This document shows positions 24,854 through 32,785 of a stretch of 64,000 nucleotides of DNA, piece by piece. How positions within the stretch are numbered: the first letter of the stretch is position 1; each line of letters begins with the position of its first letter. The notes below the pieces were generated by a model, which saw only the letters and a program-made list of their open reading frames with translations, was not told the origin of the DNA and made no database searches. The translations under genes were made by a program, and so were the position numbers. Origin of the DNA: Ramlibacter sp. (GTDB lineage Bacteria > Pseudomonadota > Gammaproteobacteria > Burkholderiales > Burkholderiaceae_C); assembly GCA_013815685.1 (NCBI GenBank), contig JACDFR010000012.1, positions 1 to 64,000 of the forward strand, read 5' to 3'.

Positions 24854-25645
24854 TCAGGGTTTCGTGCCCCGGCAAGCCGGCGGGAACAGCAATGGCAGGT
24901 AGCGCCCGGGCTCCCTGTGGAAAAAGAAATGGCCGCCCGTCATAACCTTGAGCTCGAACCGGTCGCGGGTATGGACTTCCCAGGCGCGTGCGTCCTCGAC
25001 CGTGCAAAGCGGGTCGTCGTCGGCGACCAGCGCCGTCAACGGGCAGCCCAGGGGTGGCTGCGGGACATGGCGATGACTGCGGTGCAGGAAGAGATCCGCC
25101 CGGATCACGGGCATAAACAAGCGCATCAACTCGGGGTGGGACAACAATGCATCGTCGATTCCCCCGAAGCGCTGGAGTTGGGCCGCCATTTCGGTATCGG
25201 GCAGGCCGTCGATGGGAGCGACCCGAAAAGGAAGGTGCGGCGCCGCGCGGCCGCACACGAACAGGTGCTCGGGCTGGCGTGCTCCCCGGGCGGCCAGCCA
25301 CCGGGCCATCTCGAACGCCAGCCACGCGCCTGTGCTGTGGCCGAAGAAGAGAAACGGCGGGCCCTGCAGCAACTCGCCCGCCAGCAGCGGCCCGAGCGTG
25401 GAGATCAGGGCCTGCGAATCCCTCAACACGGGTTCGCGCTGCCGTACTCCCCTGCCCGGCAGCTGGATGCCGATGATCTCGATGTCCACAGGCAGCGCCG
25501 CGGCCCACGGAAGAAAGGCGTTCGCATTGCCACCTGCATGGTGAAAGCAGACCAGCCTGACGCGCGCCTCATGCTTGCGGGGACGGCGCACGAACCAGGC
25601 CGAGTCGCCGGCGGGGTGCAGCGATTGGGCAGCAGGCAGCGTCAT
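24854..25645 (-). CDS. Type II (editing) thioesterase
   Basis: This 263-residue alpha/beta hydrolase belongs to the GrsT-like thioesterases that clear mis-primed carrier proteins in polyketide and peptide synthesis. The nucleophile is Ser104 in FFGHSTGAWLAFEM. The acid is in ADDDPLCT, and the histidine is in TGGHFFFHREPG near the C-terminus. LVCFHHAGGNANAFLPWA at the N-terminus is typical. ATG at 25645 overlaps the desaturase stop (ATGA). It is the last gene of the polyketide half. Confidence 0.88.
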   Translation of the reverse strand: MTLPAAQSLHPAGDSAWFVRRPRKHEARVRLVCFHHAGGNANAFLPWAAALPVDIEIIGIQLPGRGVRQREPVLRDSQALISTLGPLLAGELLQGPPFLFFGHSTGAWLAFEMARWLAARGARQPEHLFVCGRAAPHLPFRVAPIDGLPDTEMAAQLQRFGGIDDALLSHPELMRLFMPVIRADLFLHRSHRHVPQPPLGCPLTALVADDDPLCTVEDARAWEVHTRDRFELKVMTGGHFFFHREPGRYLPLLFPPACRGTKP

Positions 25646-26619
25646 CCGCTTTTCCCTTCGCGCGCCAGCGGGCCCCGATGAACCGCCTGCGGCCTGCGGA
25701 CGTCGCTGACGACCCGCAGGCGCTCCAGCGCGAGGATCAGCCACCAGACCGGATCGAACTGCCACCACCGAATGCCCGCCCGAGCGGAGGCCGGAAAAGC
25801 GTGATGGTTGTTGTGCCAGCCTTCACCGAGCGTGAGCCATGCAAGCCAGGCCACGTTGCGGCTCTGATCCGCCGTCTCGTAGGGCCGGCGCCCCCACATA
25901 TGGCCGAACGAGTTGACCGCGCTAGGCAGCATGATTCCGAAAAAGATCCTCACGCCGCCGCCCCAGAGCGCCCCATCCAGGAACCCCCGCAGCGTGCCTT
26001 CGAAGGCGAATACGATCAATGCGGGCGCCAGGATGCCCAGGACGAGCCAAAGCGAATAAAGCTGGCTCACGCGCTGCAGCGCCCGGTCCCGCAGCATGTC
26101 CTTGCCGAAGACCAGCGGATTGGAAATGCGATGCGTATAGATCCAGTTCAACTGGGCATGCCAGAAGCCTTGCCAGGCGCTGAAAATGGATTGCCCTTTC
26201 CGGTAGGGCGAGTGCACATCGCCGACCTGATCCGTGAAGGCATGGTGGCGGCGGTGGTTGCTGACCCAGTGCGTGACGGACCCCTGCGCCGTCACGGATC
26301 CCGCGATCGCCAGTGCAACCCGTAATCCGGCGGGCGCCACGAAGGCGCGGTGCGAAAAGAGCCGATGGAACCCCATGGCGATGCCGGTCATTCCGATGAG
26401 ATAGAACAGCAAGGCGACCCACAGCGCCGAGGGAGTCACACGCCCGTAGATCAGTTCCGCGGCAGCCACCAGCGTGGCCGCGAAGGAGCCCGCGACCATC
26501 AGCGTGTTGCTGCGGCTCGTACGCTTCTGAAGGCGTGCATTCGTGAGGAACAGGCGCTCCTCCGGAACGCCGGCATACGAGTCCTCCTTGTCGGCGGGGC
26601 CGGCGATGGAGGCGCTCAT
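25642..26619 (-). CDS. Membrane fatty acid desaturase
   Basis: This 325-residue integral membrane di-iron desaturase has all three histidine boxes: HRLFSH (85-90), HRRHH (122-126) and a third in GEGWHNNHHAF near 270. Four or more hydrophobic helices are present. It resembles delta-9 acyl desaturases, and also the JamB/TtuB type that makes terminal alkenes and alkynes on ACP-bound chains. It overlaps an acyl ligase gene (ATGA), which in turn overlaps an ACP gene. That arrangement favours an ACP-bound substrate made for the pathway rather than membrane lipid. Confidence 0.88.
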   Translation of the reverse strand: MSASIAGPADKEDSYAGVPEERLFLTNARLQKRTSRSNTLMVAGSFAATLVAAAELIYGRVTPSALWVALLFYLIGMTGIAMGFHRLFSHRAFVAPAGLRVALAIAGSVTAQGSVTHWVSNHRRHHAFTDQVGDVHSPYRKGQSIFSAWQGFWHAQLNWIYTHRISNPLVFGKDMLRDRALQRVSQLYSLWLVLGILAPALIVFAFEGTLRGFLDGALWGGGVRIFFGIMLPSAVNSFGHMWGRRPYETADQSRNVAWLAWLTLGEGWHNNHHAFPASARAGIRWWQFDPVWWLILALERLRVVSDVRRPQAVHRGPLAREGKSG

Positions 26620-28271
26620 GCCGCCGCGGACGCACCGAGCGCGCGAAGGTCCGGCTTGGACACCTTGCCCACGGCCGTTCGAGGCAGCGCCTCGACGAAG
26701 GCGATGTGCTTGGGCAATTTGTAGCCGGTCAGGCTCCCGCGGCAATGCGACATCACCTGGGTGGCGGTCAAGACTGCGCCCGGCTTGCGAACGACAAAGA
26801 GTTTCACGGCCTCGCCCGTACTGCTGTCGGCTACACCGATACAGGCGCACTCCGCGACCGACTCGTGGGCCCCTGCAACCGTTTCGATTTCGCTGGGATA
26901 TACATTGAGCCCGCCGACGATCACGACATCTTTCTTTCTCTCGAGAATGCGAACGAAACCGTCCGCATCCATGGTCCCGACATCGCCCGTGAGGAAGAAT
27001 CCCTGTGCATCGATCGCCTCGCGGGTCGCGCCCGGGTTGCCCCAGTAGCCGAGCATGACCTGGGGCCCGCGCACCGCGATCTCCCCTATTTGTTGCGCAG
27101 GCTGAGGCGCGCCTTGCCTGTCGAGGATGGCAACCTCGGTGCCCGGCACCGGAAGGCCGATCGTCCCCGGCCGCGCCCGGCCGTCCAGCGGGTTGCAGCA
27201 CACCAGGGGCGAAGTCTCCGACAGGCCATAGGCCTCGACAATCGGGCACCCCGTCAGCGCCTCCCATCGGGAAGCAACGGCGGCCTGCAATTTCATGCCT
27301 CCGGCGATCGCCACACGCAGCTCGCTGAAGTCGACCTCGCCGAAGCGCGGGTCCGACATCATGGCGGCGAAGAGGGTACTGACGCCGGGCAAGAGGTTCA
27401 CCCGATGGGCCGCCAGCTGGGCCACCGCGCCACGCACGTCGAACGGGTTCGCCACCAGAACGGTGAGCGCGCCCATATGGGCGCCCAGGAGCAGGCACGC
27501 CGTGAGCCCGAAAATATGGTGGAGCGGCAGCAGGCACGCGAAGGTGTACTGCCTGTCCTGTCCCAGCTTGCGAAGCTCCGGCAGCACCCAGGCCTGCGAC
27601 TGCAGAACGTTGGCCACCAGGTTGCGGTGGGAGAGCTGCGCGCCGCGAGAAACGCCCGTCGTGCCTCCGGTGTATTGGAGCAGCGCGACGCTGTCGGCTG
27701 TCAGCGCAGGGTCTCGCATCCCAAGCCCTGTCCCGCCGGAAAGCACATCGGCCAGGGGCGCGAAGTCGTCGCCGGAAAGCGGCGCCGGCCCGTCCTGTCG
27801 CGGCACCGCCGGGCCTGCCAGGACGACCTTCCTGACCTGGGTCGCATGCCGGATGGTCTCCAGCAAAATGGCTTGCTGCGGCATCGCGAACATCACTTCC
27901 GCGCCGCAGTCGTCCAGTACATGCCGCAGCTCCCCGGCCGTGTATTGCGGGTTGATGCACACGGCGGTGTAGCCGCTGCGCAGGATGCCGAAAAGAACAA
28001 TGGGATAACACAACAGCGTGGGCAGCATGATCGCCACGCGGGCGCCAGGGGCGAGGTTCAACCGCTGGAGGAAACAGGCGACGGCCCGCGATTGATCGTC
28101 CACCTGGCCGAATGTCACGGCTTCATCGCGGCACGCATAGGCCCTCTTCGAGGGTCGCGCCTTAAAGGCGGCGTCCAGCATCTGCGCCATCGTATCGAAG
28201 GGGATGTCGATGTCCCTGGGAACATCGCGCGGGTAGGTGGCGAACCACGGCCTGGTTGACAATGAAGTCAT
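26616..28271 (-). CDS. Acyl-CoA/acyl-ACP ligase, FadD-like
   Basis: This is a 551-residue ANL-family ligase. The P-loop is LLQYTGGTTGVSRGAQ near residue 205. Other motifs are LPLHHIFGLTACLLLGAHMGA, VEAYGLSETSPLVCCNPL, FFLTGDVGTMDADGFVRILERKKDVVIVGG and the C-terminal lysine region RTAVGKVSKPDLR. It would activate a fatty acid and load it on CoA or on the ACP encoded immediately upstream. ATG at 28271 overlaps the ACP stop (ATGA). Together with the desaturase it forms a tight three-gene set. Confidence 0.87.
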   Translation of the reverse strand: MTSLSTRPWFATYPRDVPRDIDIPFDTMAQMLDAAFKARPSKRAYACRDEAVTFGQVDDQSRAVACFLQRLNLAPGARVAIMLPTLLCYPIVLFGILRSGYTAVCINPQYTAGELRHVLDDCGAEVMFAMPQQAILLETIRHATQVRKVVLAGPAVPRQDGPAPLSGDDFAPLADVLSGGTGLGMRDPALTADSVALLQYTGGTTGVSRGAQLSHRNLVANVLQSQAWVLPELRKLGQDRQYTFACLLPLHHIFGLTACLLLGAHMGALTVLVANPFDVRGAVAQLAAHRVNLLPGVSTLFAAMMSDPRFGEVDFSELRVAIAGGMKLQAAVASRWEALTGCPIVEAYGLSETSPLVCCNPLDGRARPGTIGLPVPGTEVAILDRQGAPQPAQQIGEIAVRGPQVMLGYWGNPGATREAIDAQGFFLTGDVGTMDADGFVRILERKKDVVIVGGLNVYPSEIETVAGAHESVAECACIGVADSSTGEAVKLFVVRKPGAVLTATQVMSHCRGSLTGYKLPKHIAFVEALPRTAVGKVSKPDLRALGASAAA

Positions 28272-28513
28272 TTGGATTGCTCCGAGATGTGCTGCGCCAG
28301 CAGATCGATCGTGGGGTACTCGAACAGCACGGAGGGGTTCAGCTCCCGCCCGAGCCATGCCTCCAGCTCGGCAGAGAAACTCACCAGCGCCGTGGAGTCG
28401 AAACCGAAGGATTGGAACTCCGCGCCGCCATAGACTTCTGCCACCGGGATGTCGAACATGCCCGCGACGAATTGGGTGCACCAATCGGCAATCTCTTGTC
28501 TCGTCTTTATCAA
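28268..28513 (-). CDS. Acyl carrier protein of the desaturase set
   Basis: This is an 81-residue carrier with the phosphopantetheine site at Ser40 in FQSFGFDSTALVSFSAELE, followed by FEYPTIDLLAQHI. I chose the TTG at 28513 because an excellent GGAGGA ribosome-binding site lies five bases upstream and the resulting length is normal; an ATG at 28570 would extend into sequence with no ACP similarity. It overlaps the acyl ligase gene by four bases and presumably presents the acyl chain to the desaturase. Confidence 0.85.
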   Translation of the reverse strand: MIKTRQEIADWCTQFVAGMFDIPVAEVYGGAEFQSFGFDSTALVSFSAELEAWLGRELNPSVLFEYPTIDLLAQHISEQSK

Positions 28514-28586
28514 AGATTCCTCCACCAGTATGTATACGCCAGCCGCTCTAGCGTCGCGCAGCGGCTGCACCGAAATTCAGCTTGTC

Positions 28587-29795
28587 TCATTGTCCCAGCT
28601 GCTGTTTTGCGTCGACCGTGGCCAAGGCCCTAAAGCCCAGCAGCAATGCAGCCGCCGCGGCACCGGCGCCGACCACGCAGGCGTAGAAAGCTGCGGCGCC
28701 ACCGGCCGCCAGCAGGATTCCGGTGAGCAACGGGGACGCGTACATGCCGAAGGTATAGATGGCATTGAACAGGGCAACCGGTTTTGCCCTGCCCTCCGGC
28801 GGGAACAGCTCGGATATCCAGACCGATGCCACGGGGTAGTTGATGCTGAAGCCGCAACCGAACAGCACGGCCGCGGCGACCGATGCGAGGGGCCCGGCGC
28901 CGACGGCCCACAGGATGGCGACCCCGGCCGCCATCATGGCTATACCGGTGCCGACCACCACCGAACGGTTGCTGCGCTCGAACAGTTTCAACACGAGAAA
29001 GCGGGTTATCAGGTAAGCCGACACGAACGGCACGAAGAAAAAATGGATCGGCGTGCCCTCGGACAAAAGCAACAGGGCAACGAAAATGTTCACCGCGCCG
29101 AAAAGGCTGCCGGCGGTCAGGCCGCCCAGGCAGGGAAGCGCCACCTTCGGGCGCAGCAGCAGCTGGGAGTAACTTGCGACACCGCCGGACGCCCCGGACG
29201 GCGCGGGGGCCACCGGCGCCGGTCCCTGCCGGCCCACGAACAGCATGAGCAATGCCGCGGCCGCCGGCACAGCGGTGATCAGGAAGTAATTGCGGAACCC
29301 GTATGCCAGAAATACCTGCTGGGCCCACATTGGACCGAATATCGAAGGCAGCAACTGCATCGCGCCGTAGATCCCGACGAACTGCATCATCCGAGCCGGC
29401 TCGATGCACGAGCGCACCAGCAGGAAGGCGGCGGGCATGTACAGCCCCATTCCGCCGATCATGACCGCCAGCGAGATGTAAGGCGCGGCAGCCATCTGGC
29501 TCTGACCCGTCCACGCGAGCGATCCATAGCCCAGCGCCACCATCCCGATCCCGATGGCGACGACGGCCCGCGCGCTCAGCCTGGCCATCAATTTTCCCGC
29601 CAGCAAGCTGCACAGCACCACGGGTATCGCGCCGCTGGCCACCAGCAATCCGGTGCGGGCCGGATCGAATCCCACCGTCGCCAGGACTTTGGAGAGATAG
29701 GACAGGCACGCGCCGGTCGTGAAGAGCAGGAGGGTCGCCGCGCTGACGGCAAGATAACGCGTACGCGCACCTGGAGAACGGAATGCATCAGTCAT
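28587..29795 (-). CDS. MFS transporter of the polyketide half
   Basis: This 402-residue, 12-helix membrane protein has the MFS loop pattern AGKLMARLSARAVVAIG and VSIWISELFPPEGRAKP-like features (seen as ASVWISELFPPEGRAKP). I chose ATG at 29795, which overlaps the AMP-ligase stop by eight bases; the longer upstream frame lies inside that gene. It is distinct from the exporter at 9964-11175, so each half of the block has its own transporter. Export of a lipidic product or precursor is inferred from position. Confidence 0.78.
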   Translation of the reverse strand: MTDAFRSPGARTRYLAVSAATLLLFTTGACLSYLSKVLATVGFDPARTGLLVASGAIPVVLCSLLAGKLMARLSARAVVAIGIGMVALGYGSLAWTGQSQMAAAPYISLAVMIGGMGLYMPAAFLLVRSCIEPARMMQFVGIYGAMQLLPSIFGPMWAQQVFLAYGFRNYFLITAVPAAAALLMLFVGRQGPAPVAPAPSGASGGVASYSQLLLRPKVALPCLGGLTAGSLFGAVNIFVALLLLSEGTPIHFFFVPFVSAYLITRFLVLKLFERSNRSVVVGTGIAMMAAGVAILWAVGAGPLASVAAAVLFGCGFSINYPVASVWISELFPPEGRAKPVALFNAIYTFGMYASPLLTGILLAAGGAAAFYACVVGAGAAAAALLLGFRALATVDAKQQLGQ

Positions 29796-31290
29796 GCGTT
29801 GCCTTCGCGGGCGTCGCGCCCAGTTCGGTCCGCAGCAGCTTGCCCATTGCATTGCGCGGCAAATTCCTGCAGCGAACCAACACAGGTACGAAGTTCGGAT
29901 ACTTCGACGCCAAGGCCTGGCGCAAAGGCTGCTCGTCATCGTCGTTCCCCACCCATCGCACCGTCAGGCTCCCGGGAGCTTGGCCCGCCGGTCCGAAGCT
30001 GACAGCCAGTTCGGCGCACCCGCCGCTGGCCAGGAGATCGTCTTCGATGACGCTCGGAAACCAGCGCTGCCCGCCCAGTTGGACCGTGTCGACCGCCCGG
30101 TCCAGCACCGTGAGGTACCCGTCCTCGTCGAAAAAACCAAGATCGCCGGGGACGAAGAAACGGCGTTCGGGCGCCGCCGCCCGTGCCCAGTAGCGCGCGA
30201 CATGGCCGGGGTCCTGATAGCGGCTCATCATGAATGCGCTGTGCCCCGCGATATAGCCGATCTGCCCGGCGGGGGCTTCCCGGCCCTGCTCGTCGATGAT
30301 CGTCATTTCGTACGAGGGCATCGGCTTGCCGACGGTGTTCAGCTTCGCGCCTTCCGAAACCTGCAGCAGGGTCCCCACGCCTCCTTCGGTGACACCATAG
30401 ATTTCGCAGAACCGGCCCGGCAGGCGCGATGTGATGGCCGCCTTCTCGGCAGCGCCAAGACGCGAGCTCGACGAGATGTGCAGCTTGAGGCTGTCCAGGC
30501 GATGGCCGCCCAACTCGTTCGATGCGAGCAGCTCGCGGTATTGCCGTGGACTGAGCACGAAGTGAGTCACCGCATGAGCCTCGACCGCCTCGGCGAACGC
30601 GCGGGGTGAAAAGCTCTTGAGGATGACGTTGCAGCCGCCGTTGACCAACGCCGGAAGCCAGGTGACAAGCGCCAGATTGTTGAACATCGGCAGCGCGACC
30701 AGATTGACGGCGCCAGCGTCCACACCCAGCCGCCTGGCGGCCTCGTCGATGGCGGCGCGGGCGCTGCGCGGATGGACGATCGCCTTGGGATTGCCGGTCG
30801 TGCCCGAGCTATAGACGATGCTGAAGGCCAGGGGATCGGCTTCGAAAGACGGCGCCTCGCCGGTACGGTCCCGCCCTTTCAGTTGCTGCAGGGTCACACC
30901 CACGACGCCGTGCTTCGGCAAGTTCGCACTGTTCGGTTCGTCGGTGATGACCACGCGAACGCCGCTTTGACGCATCAGGCGCCGTGTAGCCTCGGCGGCC
31001 ATATCGGCAGGAAACAAGGTGAAGGTGGCGCCGATGGCTGCAACGCTGCAGGCTGCAATGGCAAAATCCGCTCCGTTGTCCATCAGGATGCCGACAACCG
31101 GGGATGTGTCGGCGCCCCCGTCGGCGCTGTCGGCCACCACCTGCCGCAAGGCCGCGGCCGTGTCGCGCACGCACGCATGGAACGCATCCCACTGCCAGCG
31201 GGAGTGGTCGTCGATACATGCGAAAGCCGCGGGCTTGGTCTGGGCCCAGTGCGCCAGGGCGGCCATCAGCCTGGGCGTTACGCTTGTCAC
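29788..31290 (-). CDS. Stand-alone AMP-dependent ligase (ANL family)
   Basis: This 500-residue adenylate-forming enzyme has the P-loop IVYSSGTTGNPKAIVHP (158-174), YGVTEGGVGTLL, PGDLGFFDEDGYLTVLDR and a C-terminal catalytic lysine in RNLPRNAMGKLLRTELG. It differs from the FAAL and the FadD-like ligase of the same operon. It could activate an acid, or an amino acid for the condensation domain, but the specificity residues are not readable by eye. GTG at 31290 lies two bases past the stop of the upstream gene and is preceded by GGTGAG. Confidence 0.78.
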   Translation of the reverse strand: MTSVTPRLMAALAHWAQTKPAAFACIDDHSRWQWDAFHACVRDTAAALRQVVADSADGGADTSPVVGILMDNGADFAIAACSVAAIGATFTLFPADMAAEATRRLMRQSGVRVVITDEPNSANLPKHGVVGVTLQQLKGRDRTGEAPSFEADPLAFSIVYSSGTTGNPKAIVHPRSARAAIDEAARRLGVDAGAVNLVALPMFNNLALVTWLPALVNGGCNVILKSFSPRAFAEAVEAHAVTHFVLSPRQYRELLASNELGGHRLDSLKLHISSSSRLGAAEKAAITSRLPGRFCEIYGVTEGGVGTLLQVSEGAKLNTVGKPMPSYEMTIIDEQGREAPAGQIGYIAGHSAFMMSRYQDPGHVARYWARAAAPERRFFVPGDLGFFDEDGYLTVLDRAVDTVQLGGQRWFPSVIEDDLLASGGCAELAVSFGPAGQAPGSLTVRWVGNDDDEQPLRQALASKYPNFVPVLVRCRNLPRNAMGKLLRTELGATPAKATHD

Positions 31291-31292
31291 GC

Positions 31293-32138
31293 TCAGCTCA
31301 CCAGCTTCTTCTGGCTGCGAAGCAGATCGTGCTGGTAGTCCACGTACGCCGCACATGTATCCATGAGGTCGAACGCAAGTTGCCGCACCTCGTTGTGGCG
31401 CTCCGGCGTCAGCGCCTGGCGGACGATGTGCCAGCTGTCCTCGGAGTGGTCGTCGTCCACCGCGCTGCCATGCTCGTCCTCGACATGGATGGCATGGTAG
31501 CCGCGGTCGACGTCGACTGCCGTCGCCGCACGGGTCGCCCGCGCCCACGCACTGCTCCACGGGCTGAGCGTCGACTCGTAGGCTGCCAGCAACGTCGCCA
31601 GGCGAAGGTGATCGTGCCGGTTCTCCTCAAGCGCGTCGTACATGCGCTGCGCGGCGGGCGACGGCCGGTGCTGGTCGGCCTCCTGTTCGCCGATCCCCAT
31701 CTGCTTCATGACGTCGTAGAGCTGGACAAGGTGCGCCCGCGCCGGGTCGCCCTTGAAGCCGCCACCGGCATCGCCCGGTTCGAAACCGAGTTCATCGATG
31801 GCGTTGATCTGCATGAGGAAACGCGCCGCAGCCACCCCGCGCTGCCCTACCCGCTCGCGCACCTGGGCGCAGTTGACCACAGCCTGCAGGACGTACTCGA
31901 TGAAGCGGCCCGACAGCGCGTAGACGGTGTCCAGATAAAAGTGCCTGAGCCACGCGCTTGTCACCCGGCCGGCATTCATGTCGGCAACGAGCGGGTGCCG
32001 GGCGAACGGATGCTGCTGAAGTTCGGCGACGAGGCCGCGGGTGAAGGTCTCGTTGGCCGTCCATTGTTCAGGCGGCAGGCTCGCTCGCACCGCGGTGCGA
32101 GATCGAGATCGGGCGTCGAGCGCGAGGGCAGAACTCAT
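31293..32138 (-). CDS. Haem-oxygenase-like iron-containing oxidase (HDO superfamily)
   Basis: This 281-residue helical protein fits the iron-containing redox enzyme family (Haem_oxygenas_2). INAIDELGF and GDPARAHLVQLYDVM supply the likely ligands Glu116 and His136. AAYESTLSP gives Glu188, and the HVEDEH and DDDHSEDSW segments (218-235) give further His/Asp ligands. Relatives include UndA (terminal alkene from fatty acid), BesC and SznF. In this operon it may oxidise an acyl or amino-acyl intermediate. ATG at 32138 has a GAGGCGG ribosome-binding site and lies 11 bases after a membrane redox gene. Confidence 0.7.
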   Translation of the reverse strand: MSSALALDARSRSRTAVRASLPPEQWTANETFTRGLVAELQQHPFARHPLVADMNAGRVTSAWLRHFYLDTVYALSGRFIEYVLQAVVNCAQVRERVGQRGVAAARFLMQINAIDELGFEPGDAGGGFKGDPARAHLVQLYDVMKQMGIGEQEADQHRPSPAAQRMYDALEENRHDHLRLATLLAAYESTLSPWSSAWARATRAATAVDVDRGYHAIHVEDEHGSAVDDDHSEDSWHIVRQALTPERHNEVRQLAFDLMDTCAAYVDYQHDLLRSQKKLVS

Positions 32139-32149
32139 GGCCGCCTCAA

Positions 32150-32785
32150 TCACAGGCCGGCGGGCGCCGGCGACGCTGCGCGGCGGCGAACCAGCAGAAC
32201 ACGTGCCCGCAGGAACAGGATCAGCAGCAAGGTGCCGGTGAATACGCCATACGCCAGCGACCACTCGACGGTGCGGCGCAGATAGTCCAGCAGGAACGCG
32301 ATCCAGATCACCATCATGCCGTAGGTATGGATGCCGCTCCACAGCCGCCTTCCGAGCTTGTCGATGGCGAACTGGTTCGAGGTGATCAGCATGATGAAGA
32401 TCCAGGTGAACACCATCACGCCCAGCACCCGTTCCACGGGCGTGGAAATCGCGTGGATGATCTGCGGCCAGTTGTTCCAGATGACGAGGGCGCAAGCGGC
32501 GGCCGACAGCTGCACCACAGCGAATGCGGCTCCGGTGGTCGCCCGGTGCTTCATCAGCAAGGTGCTGAAGCGGGTGGGCCGCCAATCGTGCAATGGGCTG
32601 GAGATGTAGGACAGCGCGAAGAAGGCGAATGCCAGCTTCACCACGGTCCGGATGGTCCACAGATAGCTGTCGGCGTGGAAGCCGTACCTGGAATAGTTGA
32701 ATCCGAATACGCACGCGCATAGCACGCCCATAACGGCAACGAACGTCCAATTGACGCGCGGGGGTTGAAAAGTGTCAGCTTGCAT
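32150..32785 (-). CDS. Ferric reductase-like transmembrane protein
   Basis: This 211-residue protein has about six hydrophobic helices and the layout of the YedZ/MsrQ-type ferric-reductase membrane domain: TVVKLAFAFFALSYISSPLH, FSTLLMKHRATTGAAFAVVQL and GRRLWSGIHTYGMMVIWIAF, with histidines placed to hold b-type haem. Such proteins pass electrons across the membrane. It overlaps the upstream aminotransferase-condensation gene by 11 bases and is followed by the iron oxidase. It may therefore supply electrons to that enzyme or to the desaturase. No flavin or NADPH domain is fused. Confidence 0.78.
   Translation of the reverse strand: MQADTFQPPRVNWTFVAVMGVLCACVFGFNYSRYGFHADSYLWTIRTVVKLAFAFFALSYISSPLHDWRPTRFSTLLMKHRATTGAAFAVVQLSAAACALVIWNNWPQIIHAISTPVERVLGVMVFTWIFIMLITSNQFAIDKLGRRLWSGIHTYGMMVIWIAFLLDYLRRTVEWSLAYGVFTGTLLLILFLRARVLLVRRRAASPAPAGL

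Noticed and set aside
24735..25508. A 257-codon frame overlapping the thioesterase on the same strand in another register.
   Set aside because: The true register contains the complete GHSTGA thioesterase with its acid and histidine; the other frame has no motifs.
26620..28011. Upstream extension of the desaturase frame to 789 residues.
   Set aside because: The extra part is an out-of-frame reading of the acyl ligase gene; the desaturase has its own ATG overlapping the ligase stop.
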